Assembly: GCA_028532985.1 (NCBI GenBank)
Contig: JANCIK010000003.1
Location: 1,436,001 to 1,500,000 of the forward strand
Direction of reading: 5' to 3'
Origin: Stropharia rugosoannulata
Taxonomy: Eukaryota > Basidiomycota > Agaricomycetes > Agaricales > Strophariaceae
DNA: 64,000 bases
The notes under the pieces were generated by a model that was given only the letters and a program-made list of their open reading frames with translations, ran no database searches and was not told where the DNA came from. The position numbers and the translations under genes were made by a program. Shown piece after piece: positions 22,077 to 35,689 of this stretch; position 1 is the stretch's first letter, and every line of letters begins with the position of its first letter.

Positions 22077-25000
22077 CTAATCATCGTCGTTAGGTCGGCG
22101 GCCTCGTATGCTGAAACGCGACGGGGATGCTATTGAGGTGCGCCTGTTATCGATGGAATGAATAGAAGCAGAGCTTTTGGAGACAGTGGGATGCATGCTT
22201 GCATCAAATTCCAGGCGAAGTTTGAAAAGGCCAGCTGGTCTGAGTTCAATGGTTGCTTCTGCAGCTGAGATACCCTCCGGTTGAACGTGGCGCCAAATCT
22301 GTTAAAGAGTAAGCTTATGGTATGTTCAAAAGCTACGGACAACACACATCAATTTCCCCTTCGGCGATGGATTTGTCCTTTCCAATGGTCTTATGGTCAT
22401 TGATCCAGAAATAACATTTGGGCGTCATGAGCGATGCAGCGAAAGTGAAAGATTCATTCCTAAAAAGATTTATTAGTTCTGTGATGGTGAAATATGCAAA
22501 ATTCGCACCATTCAGGTGAGTTGGTTTTCCCCGTATGTTTTGTTCTATACTCCTTGTCCCCTACGCGGACCACGACGTAAGGCTTGCCGTCAGCCAGAGA
22601 CAAATCTTTTGCGTTCATAATAACCAGGCGAAGTGTCCCAGGTTCATGGGCTTGAGTAGATGTTCCAAGATTTTCACTAGAAGGGAAGGTAGCTGTCGCC
22701 GGACCTTCTGCAACGAGAGCAGCAGCGCTAAGCGGTTGAGTAGCCTGACCTGGAGCAACGTCGTATGGAAGGGTGGCCAAGTCAGCGTCGTCATTATCGG
22801 CACCGCGCTTGAATACATTTGCAACTCCATGAAACACTCCTTTTCCAGCGCTCATTGGCAAACCTCCAATTGTCGTCATTGCCCTTCCAGCGGTAGAGAA
22901 TGTCGAAGTGTTCTTCCTGGTCTTCGCAATAATCTCGGGTTGGAAAACAAGGCGCAGGCGAACTTGACCCTTTTCACCATGTTTGCCACTGACAAGTGGT
23001 ATTATAATCTCGCGTGCTTCGAACGGCTCAATGGTGTTGAGATCGATCTTTCCTGAACCTAGGCTCTTCGCCTGTTCAATTTGATTCCAATCAAACACTT
23101 CCAAAGAGAAATCCGCAGCAACCCGGGATGGCTAAAGTAGACATGAACTTTATGTTATATCATTGTTTGCACGGTTGTACGCACCACAGAAACCTCGAAG
23201 CCTTCATTCCAATCTGGCGTAAGAGTCTTCTTTTTAGTTTGAGACTTGAAAACCTTCTGTCCGTTAAGAGTGAAAACGACATATGGATCGGATTTGCCTA
23301 GTGAATTGTGAGTATAAAATGCAAACACCCCAAGTAGAAGTTATTACCTCCTCTATCAACGCCACGGATTTCGCGCCCATCGATCAAGTCAACTCGAAGA
23401 ATGCCCTGGTCTGGTGAAACACTTAAGAAAGCGTAACATAACGATTCCATTCATAGACTCACTGTTGACGCTTTCTCTGGGCTCTAACGTGACTGGGACC
23501 GGGATATAACGAGCCTCGACAACCACAGAAGAGACGTTTCGATCCATGTCATCTTTGAGAATATACGTCTGGGGTCCGTTCTTCGAAAGAAAAAATATTA
23601 GCATAAAAACTACAAATTGAGTAAAAGAGTTATACTCACCATAGCAGCTTGAAGGAATGTCTTGGCATCTTCTTTGCACTCAGCAATGATATCGTCCTTC
23701 TCATTTTCAGCACCATCATTCAGTCGGAACCAGACGTGGCCAAAGTCAACTTCCTTCATGAATCCCTCACCAACGTAGCCAAACTGGGCGTGTGTACTAC
23801 GCGCCTTCATGGTACTGAAGCATGGCCAATAGCCGTCGTCGAGCAGCACCTCAATTCGGGCTTTCTTGGAGAGTTTGCCAGAAATAACATGGAAGACGAT
23901 GATTCCAGATTCTGTGTAAAAGATGGACACCGTTAAAGCAATCCAGGACCACTGCAGAGAACTACGTACGATGTCCTAGTAATTCTTCGTGTGACAAAAC
24001 AAGTTTGGAATTTTCTTTCTTGTCTTTTATTGAACTAGCGGAACCCTTGACAGAACCATTCGATTTGCCATTCGTGGCTGTGGTTTCCGTCGTCTTGGTT
24101 GATTTGACACTGTCCGCGGATTTAGCGTTCTTGATGACCTTGTTCTGCGTCTGGACGGTAACATCTCGAGGTACATCCTCTTCATCTGAGCTTGAATGAT
24201 CACTAGATACATATCCACCGCTATTACGTTTTGACTGGGTAAGATGGTGTGCTTCAGTGTCTTGTTCCTCGAATTTCTCCCATTTAACATTAAGAGTGGG
24301 GATAAATTCTGCTGTATAATGAAGAATGCCCTTAGTACCTCCTCCTTTGTCTTGGCGGAGAGGGTCTGCTGCCGATTTTTTTCCTTTAGACGTAAATGGG
24401 TGTTCGGGATCTTCTGGGGTCCCAGAGGCGAGTTCTGATAATTGTAGGTCGACATAACCCAGCGAACGATCCTACAAGCTCTGAATGTCAGCATACATAG
24501 CCAGGAAAACCGTGCTATTTACGCACTTTCGTTAGATTTTGGTAGTCCATGCACTCAAGTAGAATGTTCTCTTTCAAAGAATGAACTACAGAAGTATTGA
24601 TAAAACCATATAGTAAAAGTTAACGGCAAACTTACCAGGTATGTATACGATTTGATCCCAGACAGGATTCAAATCTACCAATAAATGAGTTGATGTCACT
24701 CATAAACGCATCTATACTACTCACTGTTGTTGATAACCTCGGTCCGTCCTTTAGTAACATTTTGGACTTGCACGCGAACGTAAGGGTCGCTCTGGATATT
24801 CATTATCAGTGTTACAATCCGGCCAATATGTAAGGATGAGTACCTTGCCACCAAGTGTCGCTTCTACATTCCTAATGACAAGTAAGATTAGTAGTTCAAC
24901 ACAAAATCAACCAAAATCAACTTACTTGACGTCAACAGCCCGATCTAAAAGCAGTTTGACCACGCCAATAGGCGGGTTGTACTGGTCCATCCCATGGAGT

Positions 25001-28000
25001 GAGCCCGCCATATTTAGTGGCTTCCATTCTGCTGAAATGCGAACTTTGCCAGACTTGCATCCATTCAAGATGAACCAGTCGCGCCCCGCTTCCAATTTGG
25101 CGTTAAGCAGATCCTCAACCTTGACCGTCATGTAACCGATGACAGGGTCTTTAAGGAAATCTCGGTCATCGATGATCTTGATAGTAACTGTGGAATTTTG
25201 CTTGTCCGTGCAAAGATACTCGAAAGGTGCTTCCCACACAGGAGTGTTCGTGTGCTTAAAACAGCGAGTAGAGAATGTGGACGATTTGGAGTTGTTGAGG
25301 TAGACGCGCGCCAGCGGATTGAGGTCATTGGTGAGTGACTTGCTGTGATCAAGTTCCTTGGCCTGATGAATTGTAAGACGGACAATACCAACAGCTGCAA
25401 CACACCATTAATTGATGAAACAGGTAAATGAAGGTCAAGCGAGGGCATACTGGATTGCAGGAGTTCCTCATTCCCTTCCTCAGGTTCAATGCATGGGAAG
25501 TAGTTGACGTCATATCGCAATTCACCACGCGTCTTGCCATCTTTCAAAAGAGACGATGTCATGTTTTCGAAACTCTGTTCCTCAAGGAATTTTGAGAATT
25601 GGAATGTAGCAGAGCTCATTAATGAATCCTTGCGATGGTCATTATAGTCGTAAACTTGTAGGTCAAGTACGTCTTGCAGGGAATGTACAAGCAAATACTT
25701 CGTTTCGTTCCATGACGGGTTATATCTAGAAGGAAAGGTAAGTTCGTGTAAGGCAAATATCATATGAAAGGTACCAACGTGTTGCTCTTATAGCGCGTTT
25801 TCGCAAGCTCAGCACGGCCACTGATGGACAGGCTAACGTAGGGATCGGGCGTCCCACCACCAATTTTCGTTCCTGTAATTCCACGGGCAGAGTAAAGGGT
25901 AACTTGCACCACCCCTATAGCGGCGTCAAGAGGCTTGCCGGAAAGAAGCTGCTCCAAGTTTAGCGTGAAAACATTAGGATCGTACATCATCGGACCCAAT
26001 GTAGCGTGGGTCATGTCGCGTATAAACGAGGACAAACCAGGTAACTAATACGTCACATTAGTAAAGGCGCTTAAAGAAGCCCAGGTCAAGATATGACGTA
26101 CATTAGCGACATCGAATCCGAACATGTCTCCACCAATTGGCTTCAGCACATAATCGATGACAGGCTTCTCAAGGAAGCAAATATCGACGATCTGCACGTG
26201 GGGGAAGTTGGGGATAAGCTTCATGCGAATACGCATAAGACCACTAAAAGTGACATCCTCGACAAGGACAGGAAGCGCAGCAGTGGCCAGACCCTTGCCA
26301 ACGCGAATGGATAATTCAATCTTCGGGTTCACTTTGTCCGCCTTTTCACGTTCCGTCATGTCTGTCGTATCTTTCGGGGTGAATGAAATTCCCCAGTCCA
26401 TCATAACCACGTCCTTGTCTGTCTTGGGGAAAGTGCGTACTTTGTCAATGCGCGGAGCCTTGTTGCCGAGGGTAAATTGCGTCATGCGAAGAGAGTCCAA
26501 GAATGCCGGGGTGCTTGTGATGAGGATTTGATTCACTGATTGGATTACTGTTTGGCTTAGTACGGGTTCATACATTGGCCAAAAGCGGTCCAGAAAGTTG
26601 TTAATCCAGTCAGCCGTCTCGTGTTCTGAAGCTAAACGTGTCTTAACAAGTTCGCGCTGGATGTCGTCGCGAGTATTACGCCTGACGCGCGTCATAGATG
26701 TCGTGTAGTACGTGTTGCATATCGCCAAAATAATGAACATCCAGCCCCAGCCAAAGTGGAAACGCGTCAGGAAATGCGTGGCCAGTACAGCCTATTAGGA
26801 CGTGAGCATCTACATGTAGAACAAAGGGAAAACGCGTACGAAAACAATGATGCCAGCATTATGATACCATTCACCGTAGAACTGTTCGGAAAGGAACGTG
26901 TCCAGGATCCCTTTGTCCCTCTCTTCTCCCTCGGGAAGTGGGGGCTTGTCTACTCCTGCTGCCTGACGCCAACCAACGATATACCAATCCGGAATGACTG
27001 GTGCAGGGCCTGGTGGCATTGTCCCAGGCATCAGCTCCGCCTCGTCCGCTGCCTCGGACACTCTCTGGGCGTGATCTTTCTCAACAGACGGAGATTCTGA
27101 CATGGGTGCCTTCATGGCAGGCGATTGGGCAACAGGAGGTTGTGCAGTGGACGGCTTGGTCGAGTTAGCAGCATGAGGCACTTTCTTGTCGGTGTCCTCA
27201 ACCGTGATTGTTGGAATAGCAGGGGCTAGCCCACCATCGTCCTTCTGGAGTTCTGCAACGAAACGTGAATTAGTTCGATAATACAGTGGCAAAGATACGC
27301 GCAGCCGAGTAAGCTCAATCCGGCTATATTCGATGCAAGACAAGTGCATATCACACCAGAATGCAAATATCAGAATAAGTCATAGGGGTTGCTGGTGAGT
27401 CTACGGCACAAATGAAGATCCTTTGTTTCGAGTATACTGTCATTCCTTGAGACTCTTCCTAGTGCAACGAAACAGCATCGCCTTCTTTGTGACACATTCC
27501 AATTAATATAGGACACGCGTTCAGATTGCCATATCCACGTATGGAAAGCAACACTGAACAGAACGTGCCACACTCCCACCAGTTCTGCACACAGAAGCCT
27601 ACTACATTGAAAAAGTAAAAACTCACCGTGCTCCTGGACGGGTGGCGCCCGAATGCCACTGTCTGGCACTCCCCCTAAGATTGCTCTGGTCGTCTCCATG
27701 ACCTTTTGCTGAGGGGTAGCGTCTGGGTTGACAGAAAGTACAGGCGTTGCACTCTTTCCCGCCGACTCTGCCAGACCAGATGATTCTTCTGGGGATATCC
27801 CATTGCTGGTGGCATTGCCGTTCCCATTACGGTTGACATGGTTGGTCAAGTGTGCAGCATTGGCAATGGAGCCAGGCACACTTGTGATTGAGTGCAGAAC
27901 AGACGCCAGGGCTGCTGTTGTGCGGGGGATTCGTAGGGACGGTGGCTTGCGGTGGTTGGGTGGAGCGAAAGGTAGTGGGGAAAAGACTCTACAATGGTAT

Positions 28001-28037
28001 TTAGGGACACATCACCATACCTGATGTCACCGTTCAT
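22077..28037 (-). CDS. Tricalbin: SMP and multiple C2 domains, ER-plasma membrane tether
   Basis: Extended-synaptotagmin/tricalbin homologue, anchored in the ER and bridging to the plasma membrane for lipid transfer and contact-site maintenance. In order: a disordered Ser/Pro/Ala-rich N-terminus (27252-28037), a hydrophobic hairpin segment (about 26730-26870, GWGWMFIILAICNTYY), the lipid-binding SMP domain (about 26100-26700, WINNFLDRFWPMYEP), then C2 domains at about 25500-25980, 24926-25390, 24430-24910, a divergent one at 23650-23950, 23100-23460 and 22110-22640. Calcium-type loops are visible (GTPDPYVSLSI, GGKSDPYVRVQV, GGKSDPYVVFTL). The gene has many 43-60 nt introns plus one of 375 nt (27253-27627). 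The N-terminal end is uncertain: no ATG opens the frame before 27700, and the start given (28037) requires a 32-nt intron at 27989-28020. An internal ATG near 27699 is the alternative. Confidence 0.88.
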
Positions 28038-30139
28038 GTCACAGCATGTCACGGCCTAATATCCTGCTTGTCACCGTGATGTCACTTCTTTTACTAAATT
28101 CGTGTTCCTTGTTCCTTGTTCCAAACTCTGTACACAGGAATCGACAAGCACCCACACTCCACACCTCCACGCTTGTACTGCGCCTACGTCAATCTACACT
28201 CTGAGTGACTTTATGAATTATCCTGTGCAATGCCCATCTCCTTGTTAAATGACCATGCAACTACCATCAGCATTATTCGCTCCCTGCGTGTCTAAATATA
28301 TCTTGAAGCGGTATCCGAAATATCCAGGGCGCGGAATCGCGAACAGCTGCGACTTCGTGATAATCGCAGCTTACCGCGCCACACGCAAGCACGGACTTCT
28401 TTCACACTGGGGCCCATTATTGCTATCTAACTGATGCTATGCACTATTTCCTCTGCTTACCTCTGTCTAACCTCCTGATCAAGTCATGCCTTAGCCATCC
28501 ACATCATCTTCCACATTTAACAACACCCTTGAGTGTTGGTCTTGCTTTCAGTTTAATGGATGGCATCTAGGTGTTCCTTCTTTCTTATCATTGCCCGTGG
28601 GCATCGATTACACTATTATAAGTGACAGCTGTTGAATAGCTTTCTTCGGCCCTCTTGGTAGTGCGGCTAAATATACGGATTGGATGCAAGCACTGGCACC
28701 GGCATGATGCAGCTCGACGCCACAGCGGGAGTTACGCTAGACAATAACAATCACTGAAGTACTGACACTCTCAACGTCAGAAAAATAACTCTATTAAATT
28801 TTTATTCAAGGATCAAATCATGGAAAGATAAGTGCGCCTTAACGTTAAGGTAGGTTGACTATCGTACGTTGAGAGTATACGTGACTTCTGATTTTGTCAC
28901 GGAGCAAGATTGAACTATTTCTCCAGGCTGTTATCCGCTTTCTGTCCGGCAGTTCGGGCCCACCGTTATGCACAGCTTGTGTGCCTGGGCGGAGCTGCGC
29001 AGAGACGCGCGCGATGTAAACAGTAAACTGGTGCAAGGCAGTACATACGCGCCAGCCGTATATTTCCATTTTTCCGCAAAGTATTTAAAGTTGCGGATAG
29101 AGTAAGCACAAAGCTCAATAGCTACTTTCGATGAAGTATGTAGTACCCTTCACGCGTGCGACATCCGGCATGGTTTGCATGGACAGACAAAATACATGGA
29201 TGCGCCCTGCGCAGGCCGAGTTGTCCCGCTCTGTTTGCGCTCTGTTTTCAATTATTTCCCAAAAAATCGTTTATCTGCCTCTCAGCCTACATAAAGCTGT
29301 GTTAGAACGCATAATATTCTTATCAGATGGAATTTCTTATATGTTTAGGCACTGTATCGGGTCAAATTACCATGTTTTAACCGTTTGGCGGAGGAGTTAT
29401 GTTTAAGATATTTTTTCGGGGATCCACCCGATGAAATTACACGTTTGTAATCAGGTAAAACGCTTGGGATTTTTTGGGATGAGTACATACTACAATCACT
29501 GACCTGGTGGACGTGAATTACATACATACTCCGATACACATTCTGGGAGCCGCGCGATCTCGGTTTATTCTTAGCTTGCTAGTCTAAATTTAGCCTGTCC
29601 TGTAAAGTCGAGGCCACTACGCTTAGGAGAGGTAGTTTACCTAAGTAGAACGTGCAGATAATCATATGAAACGGAGCGTTATAAACGAATTAGAAACTCA
29701 ATGGAAGTGGGTGCCCACAACATTCCTACCCGATTTTTATGAAACGCGTGTATATAACAGATCTTTTGTACATACATGCTAGACACGCATATCGGTACAC
29801 ACCCCTGTCGAATTTTTTCATGAGATTATCTATCGTACTGGGATGAATGGTACTAACCCCCCCACCCCCGCATAACCGGAATACAAACAACCGGAGCCAG
29901 GCATGATAATGTAAAGAAAAGAATATGTCAAGGAACTTGTCATATACAGAAATGGGTGAAGTGTTCTGACTGGATAGGATAAAAACCTACAAAACCATAT
30001 AGTAAATCGGAGAGGATATACAAAACAAACAAAAAAGAAAAAAAAGTGAAATGAAAACAAATGTTAATCACTAAATCGTTCCCGTCGGAGGGATTAAACG
30101 AAGAGGGCGGGGATAATAAAATGCATGTCCAGCATATAC
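28038..30139. other. Intergenic, no gene supported
   Basis: About 2.1 kb with no credible frame, exon chain or transposon protein. Near 28105-28125 there is a short GTTCCTT tandem repeat; around 29858-29870 a run of C residues. Confidence 0.45.
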
Positions 30140-31675
30140 TCATTGACTGAAGATCCACCACAACGCAAATGAAGCACCGAAAAGCACGCCCAACGCTCTA
30201 GCGACAATGACCACAACGAGAGCTTTGCGGATCGCCGCGTAGAACGAGTTTAATGCCGATCCCGACCAGTTTATCCTTGCAAAGGCGGAGAATTAAAACT
30301 AAATGCGGCGATAGAAGGTAAATTAGGACGTACCGCCTATCATTAGACCCTCCATCGCGCACGCTGGCTTCCCACCCCCGAATGACCTCACGATAGCGCT
30401 TTCCGAACACCCTAGAAAGTATGGTTAGCGTAAAGCCAGCCACGTAGAGCAAATTACAATATACCAAATCCAAAAATTAACATCCGGGTAGGAGAACCGG
30501 GGGAAAACGCTAGCCAAACTTGGGGCAACGTACTCCATTCTAAAATCTTCTGCTACGTGTTGGTAGGGCAGCTGCATTACCTGAGAGAGAGGCGAAGTAG
30601 GCGCAGGAGTAGAAGAGTGCCCATTTTCATAGGGAGGCAGAATCATGTAAGCCAAAAGGTCGAGCGTCATACCTAGAGATAGCCCCCATAACTTTAGCTT
30701 TTGCGGTCTTGTGATAGGCTGAACAGTGGGTTTCTCATTTAGTGGGGCGTTCGTGGCATATGTTTCCGATGGCTTTAGAAGTATGGCGGGGAATTGCATG
30801 CTGCCGATGAAAACCTGGACGAGGAATTTAAGGATAGGCGAATGTTTTGGTGCAACGCGAGACGCGGCGTCCACTGTGACTGTTGACCATGTAGGAGGCT
30901 GTTGGAGGGAAAGGAGAGACGAGATTGGGGTCCAATGTAGAGTAGTCGTTTCTACCGGGTCCGGTGGAGGTGCGGACGGCGTTACTTGCAGAAATACAAA
31001 AGGCGAGAGGATCATGAGCAGCCTTTTCCCGAGCGAAGTCGTAATTTCACGATCATCGAGCTGGCCAATACATGTATAACATGGCTCGGCAAGGTCTATT
31101 CCCAACTCTTCCCATGTCTGACGCATGGCTGCATTGTCCGTAAGAGAGTTATGAATGGGGAGTCCAGACAACACGTTAACCATCGAACATAATGGAGAAT
31201 GGAACAAAGCGGCGCACCTGTATACAAGCCGCCCTCGTCGTCGGGCTCCTGACGGCCTCCAGGAAAGGCGACATGCTCCTCATTCTTTTTGTTGCGCAGC
31301 TTTGCCTGCCACATAGATGCGTCGCTAGCCACGGCGTGCTCGCGGTGGAGATAGAGGATCTCCGGGCGGGCGTTAGGGTCGTTGACCCAATCTGCCTCAA
31401 AGAACTCTGTGAGGCTGGGCGGCTTGTCGCCATTGCGAGGTAGGGCGGCATTGGGCGATGGTACTACACGGATTATGAGAGCGACTGCTGCACGGCGGGG
31501 TTCTGTGGCACAGTGATCAGTGCGGGAAATTGTGGGGGGCAGGAGACATACGCGTTGGGGGCGAGGCGATGATGCGCGGGGGTGTCGACCGGATGCGGTT
31601 CAGAGCACGCGCGAGGAGAGGCACGGTGGAGGGCGAGTCTGGAGCGGGTGAGCAGGGCGAGAACGAAGACGACAT
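30140..31675 (-). CDS. Nudix hydrolase with hydrophobic C-terminal tail
   Basis: Exons 31675-31552, 31502-31218, 31128-30465, 30411-30334 and 30275-30140 give 428 residues. The Nudix domain carries HVAFPGGRQEPDDEGGLYT joined by an 89-nt intron to AMRQTWEELGIDL, close to the Nudix box G-x5-E-x7-REUxEExGU, and continues YTCIGQLDDREITTSLGKRL as in CoA-pyrophosphatase-like (NUDT7/8, Pcd1) proteins. The first Glu of the REUxEE core is Gln here; the two catalytic glutamates of EE remain. After the domain come two hydrophobic stretches, LWGLSLGMTLDLLAYMI and ALVVVIVARALGVLF, suggesting membrane attachment, which the soluble relatives lack. The substrate is unknown; a nucleoside diphosphate derivative such as CoA is an inference from the family. 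Confidence 0.85.
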
Positions 31676-31834
31676 CGCAATACCTTTTATCATAATTTAT
31701 GTCGTGAGTGTCGTGGATGGAGTTGGCGCTTATTGAACCCCAAACTTATTTTCGCTAACGGCTTCATATACCGGCAAGTGCCGGCTCTCCCTTTGTCTTC
31801 CATATCATTCCACTACTATGCTACCTTCTACAAA

Positions 31835-33434
31835 CTAAATCTCGGCCCAGCCGCCTTCTGCATCATCTCTGCCGCCTATTAGCGCGAGCCCAAATACGAT
31901 GGCGCTGGCACCTAGTCGCATACCGAGTCCGCGATAGAGCTGCCCAAGCCCCGTATTCCTGAACCAACTCTGGTACTCGTCCCGGCCCTCCTCGACCGCT
32001 TCGCCAGCCTCGCCCTCCTTGGCCTTCTCTTTTCCCTTGCTCGAAAGCCTTCTCCGGCGTGGACTCCGTGTAATAGGAAGGTCCGATCGCTCTTCCGTCA
32101 GAATGTGCCACAATGCATCTACCACGCCGTTGTAAGGAGCGGGCCGGAGTTCCACGCAAGCCTTCAAAGGTGCCGCAGTACCGCGTACTTGCACCTGTAA
32201 ACGGCGCCGGACGGTTTCGACAGGCAGTGTCACTAGCAGGCCCACGCAGCTCCCAGTCAGCTCCGCGACACCCCACCCTATAGGATGTGTCTCTTCTGTG
32301 ATGTTGCCATAACCCAAGTACGACGTCATCACGCTCGGAAGAGCGAGAGACACGATCGGGCGGAGCGCGTTGTCCAGAAGTGTCGGAATTAGGAGCTGTG
32401 GGTGCAAATATATCCCGCGCAGTCCCCCCTCGTCCCGTAGAATTTGTTGTAGAGCATCCACAGGTCCTGTATACCGTTTATGTCTGGCGGTGAATGATTG
32501 TACAATAAGGCGCGTTCGGATGAGATCCAGAGGAGAGACTAAGAATCCAGTAATCAGATGAGATATGACGGGAAGCACAATGGAGGGCTGGTGAAAGGGG
32601 GACGTTGACGGGAAAAACAAAGACTGAAGGAACCCGTTGATCATTGGCTGTAGTGTATCAGAAATGACTTCCGTTACGCATGAGGTTAAAAGACCTGCGA
32701 TACCACAATGAGATTAATTTAGTCGCATAATTTACAACATACCTTTCCAGAGAGAAAGCCAGCCCTCGAATCGAAAGCGGCCGACACGCTTAATCATACC
32801 CCAAACACCATCGGCGCTACCCACCGGTATTATGTATTCAGGTCGTGTTCCTTCTTCAAGAACTGAGCGTCGAACAATATACCCTTGCGAATCGGTACGT
32901 GCTCGCGGTGCAGGGGGCTTCGGCGTCGCATTCGGGTCGGTAAAGTATGAATCGCTTTCTTCGTCAGAGTTATCGCTCAGCTGAAGAAGATTGAGCATAG
33001 TTTGGCAACGAAAATTAACTAGAGCTTACCGCTTCTTCTTCTTCGCCGATCTCTATTTCCTCCACCTCTCCCGCGTCGCGAGGCACCCACTGCACCTGTA
33101 GCAACATCTTGCCCACCTCCCATGGCATAACAATGGCGGTGCTTGTGTACTGTAGCACCGCCGAAGCAACGAAAGCCTTGAACAACTGCGCGGCATGCGC
33201 TCCTCCTCCGTGCTCGTTACCAAATCCATCGCGCAGCTCGGGCGACAGGTCGAAGATCGAATTATGCTTCGCGGAAGGACGGGTGGACCATTGATACTCA
33301 GATGCAACAGGAACTGTGGCAGAGACACTCGTGTTGTTGGAAGTACTACCTGAGGCATGCGGAGTGGGCGGTGCGAAAGCCCAGGCTTGGTTGGGGTCGA
33401 TGTACAAGTCGCGAAGGGATGGTGGGCTGCTCAT
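31835..33434 (-). CDS. Mitochondrial carrier-like protein, Ugo1-like
   Basis: Exons 33434-33030, 32980-32743 and 32694-31835 give 500 residues. The C-terminal half has carrier-fold features: VISHLITGFLVSPLDLIRTRLIVQ (a P-x-D/E-x-x-R signature), GYMLP-free short loops, GWGVAELTGSCVGLLVTLPVETVRRRLQVQ, and GLGQLYRGLGMRLGAS. The N-terminal half is degenerate as in Ugo1/SLC25A46, with VLQYTSTAIVMPWEVGKMLLQVQ followed by a very acidic linker (EVEEIEIGEEEEA, SDNSDEESD). This layout fits the outer-membrane fusion factor Ugo1, which links Fzo1 and Mgm1 in yeast, rather than a metabolite carrier. A charged insertion (SKGKEKAKEGEAGEAVEEG) interrupts the last repeat. The family is clear; the specific Ugo1 role is an inference. 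Confidence 0.8.
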
Positions 33435-35689
33435 GGCATCGACAGAGATTGATGCAACGGTGGATATAAGTTACTCTGAGTAGGTGGTGAATTGTCTGGA
33501 ATATTCAGGGTCCAAGCTCCGTAATGTAAGTTAAGTATACGACCAGACGAAAACACCTGCTCGTTATTCCCCAAAGGTAACGACATAACCAAACACAAAC
33601 AATCAGCGCTTGCTTTTGACCCGATGCAACTTGCCCTGGCTTCAACCAGCTTCAACCTGGCTTCCACTTCATCTCTATTGTAAATTCAAGCCACGCTTCC
33701 CATGTGGAACTATCAACTCGTCAAACAAAGGCTACAGGCTCTTATATACGGCTATAACGACTAAGGGCGCCAAGCAAAATAGGATTTTGATCACTGATTT
33801 GCCACAGAAGGACAGAAACACCGTGGTCGATCAAGTATTTATGCCTAAGCTTACACCACATCCTCTCACCAACGCGAGTGACCACCCTATCGGCACAAGA
33901 GAAGGGGACTTTCCTACCTTGAACCCCTCGACTTGCCCAGGAGATGTATGGCATCGTAGCCACACTTTGGCGTAGTCCATAATATGCGGGAACTCAATAC
34001 GGCGATGACCTTTGGCTACTCTTCTCTATTTGACGCCAAATGTTTGCTCTCATTAAGAACTGTCGGTCGCATAGGACGGATGTAGGTGCCTTCTCAATCC
34101 GTTCGGTACCCATACTCAGGAAGCGATTATCCTCAGTTTTTTCTACCGGTGATTTTTAAAGAACTTTGGAACACTTTGATTGACTTCGACGTACTCTGAC
34201 TAACGCTCCACCTATCGCTGAACGAATCTGGCTGCTAATACATGGATCCACTACCGACTCGTTACTAGGGAATAACGGTACCCTTAGCTCTATGATTGTC
34301 GCACTCGTGGGTCAACAGTGGTAATTCGCCACAACGATGTGGGCTGTAGGTCAATGTACTCGGGACTATGGTGGCATGAGGCATCCTTTCATTTATCATC
34401 GTGCGTTTACTGGGAATTATTTTAACCCACGAAGTTACTGAACGTATAAGTAACGCATCAATTTTATTTACGCGTTCTTGAAACACTGGAATGGTTAATA
34501 CTTGCTAAGAGGGACTTTTCTACTAAAATGTTGGCCATAAGAATCGTAGTTCTGCTCTCTTGAGCTCCTCAAAGGTCCCGGTTCAGTTACTTATGATCTA
34601 TTTTTGGCCTACGAGCGTCTATTAATAAAGGCCTCCACAACGGTATGACCGATGTACTCGCCTGTACTTACCTTGGTTATTTCTCCACACTGACCAAGTG
34701 CGAAGAATATTCAAAGCCTCTTAAACAGATTTTCCTGTTATAACACTGCACCTGTATGTCTTTTCTTTTTTTTTTTTTTTTACAAGAGGTTGATGATAAG
34801 GCGTACAGAGTAGTAACGTTAGTAGAACTCATAATCAAGAATACTTTGCGCGAAATCGACAGGCTTACTGCGAAGAGTTACAAAGGAATTCGACACACTG
34901 TCTACCTACAGTCAACAGATGTCTGGCGCTTACTTAGAGAGATGGTTGACTTGATCAAGTGCTAGCCTGTTGCCGTACTATTTGGCCCAAAGGCAATAAA
35001 TGCTTGAATAGTTGCGAACATTGCAACCAAAAGCGTTCTGAATTTTATATCCGCAGTAGATACTAGACATGTGTAGTACAGAGAAAACAGGCCCGTTATG
35101 AATTTAGGCTTCAAGGCTTCAGGTCGCGTAATGTGTTCGGAGAAATCAATGACGCCTTCTGAGAGAATCTGTAAGCGAGATTTCCTCAGAACGAGTCCCC
35201 GAAACCATTCAAGGTTGCAGACAGACCACTATACACATCATTTACAACTTCGAGAGTGTGCATGAGAAAGACGGCCGCAGACGCAAATAATGATGCCCTG
35301 GATCAGCTTGAAGAGGCTCCGCGTAAAAGAGAGTACATGGCACGAATACGGCAGGGAGACTGAAGGGGCGCTCGGTTCGGGCCGTTCGTCTCATCGGGGT
35401 GAAGCGACTACCCTTACAGTCGTACTCTGATGGCCTATGCCCATGTCCTTCATCTTGTTCTTACTCCGCTTGCCACGACCCCACACGCCCACCACACGTC
35501 TATCTACTAACCTCTATACCATTCCATTATACCCCTAACTAATTGACTCTGCAACTCCTACTCTAGCTGGCCTTTCTTGTCTACTACAGTAAGTTATACC
35601 TAGGAATTACAGGATGAATAATACCGTGTTAACCCGTCACACAAGTATCTCCACCCGTGTCCGACTCACAACAGACCTTCTACCCGTCG
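33435..35689. other. Intergenic, no gene supported
   Basis: About 2.2 kb without recognisable exons. A run of 16 T residues lies at 34766-34781. The 35400-35690 segment is pyrimidine-rich and likely holds the promoter and 5' leader of the F-box-like gene. Confidence 0.45.

Noticed and set aside
30986..31192. Plus-strand frames across the Nudix gene
   Set aside because: Antisense shadows of well-supported exons.
34766..34781. Run of 16 T as a retroelement tail
   Set aside because: No reverse transcriptase, target-site duplication or element body was seen beside it; likely a simple homopolymer.
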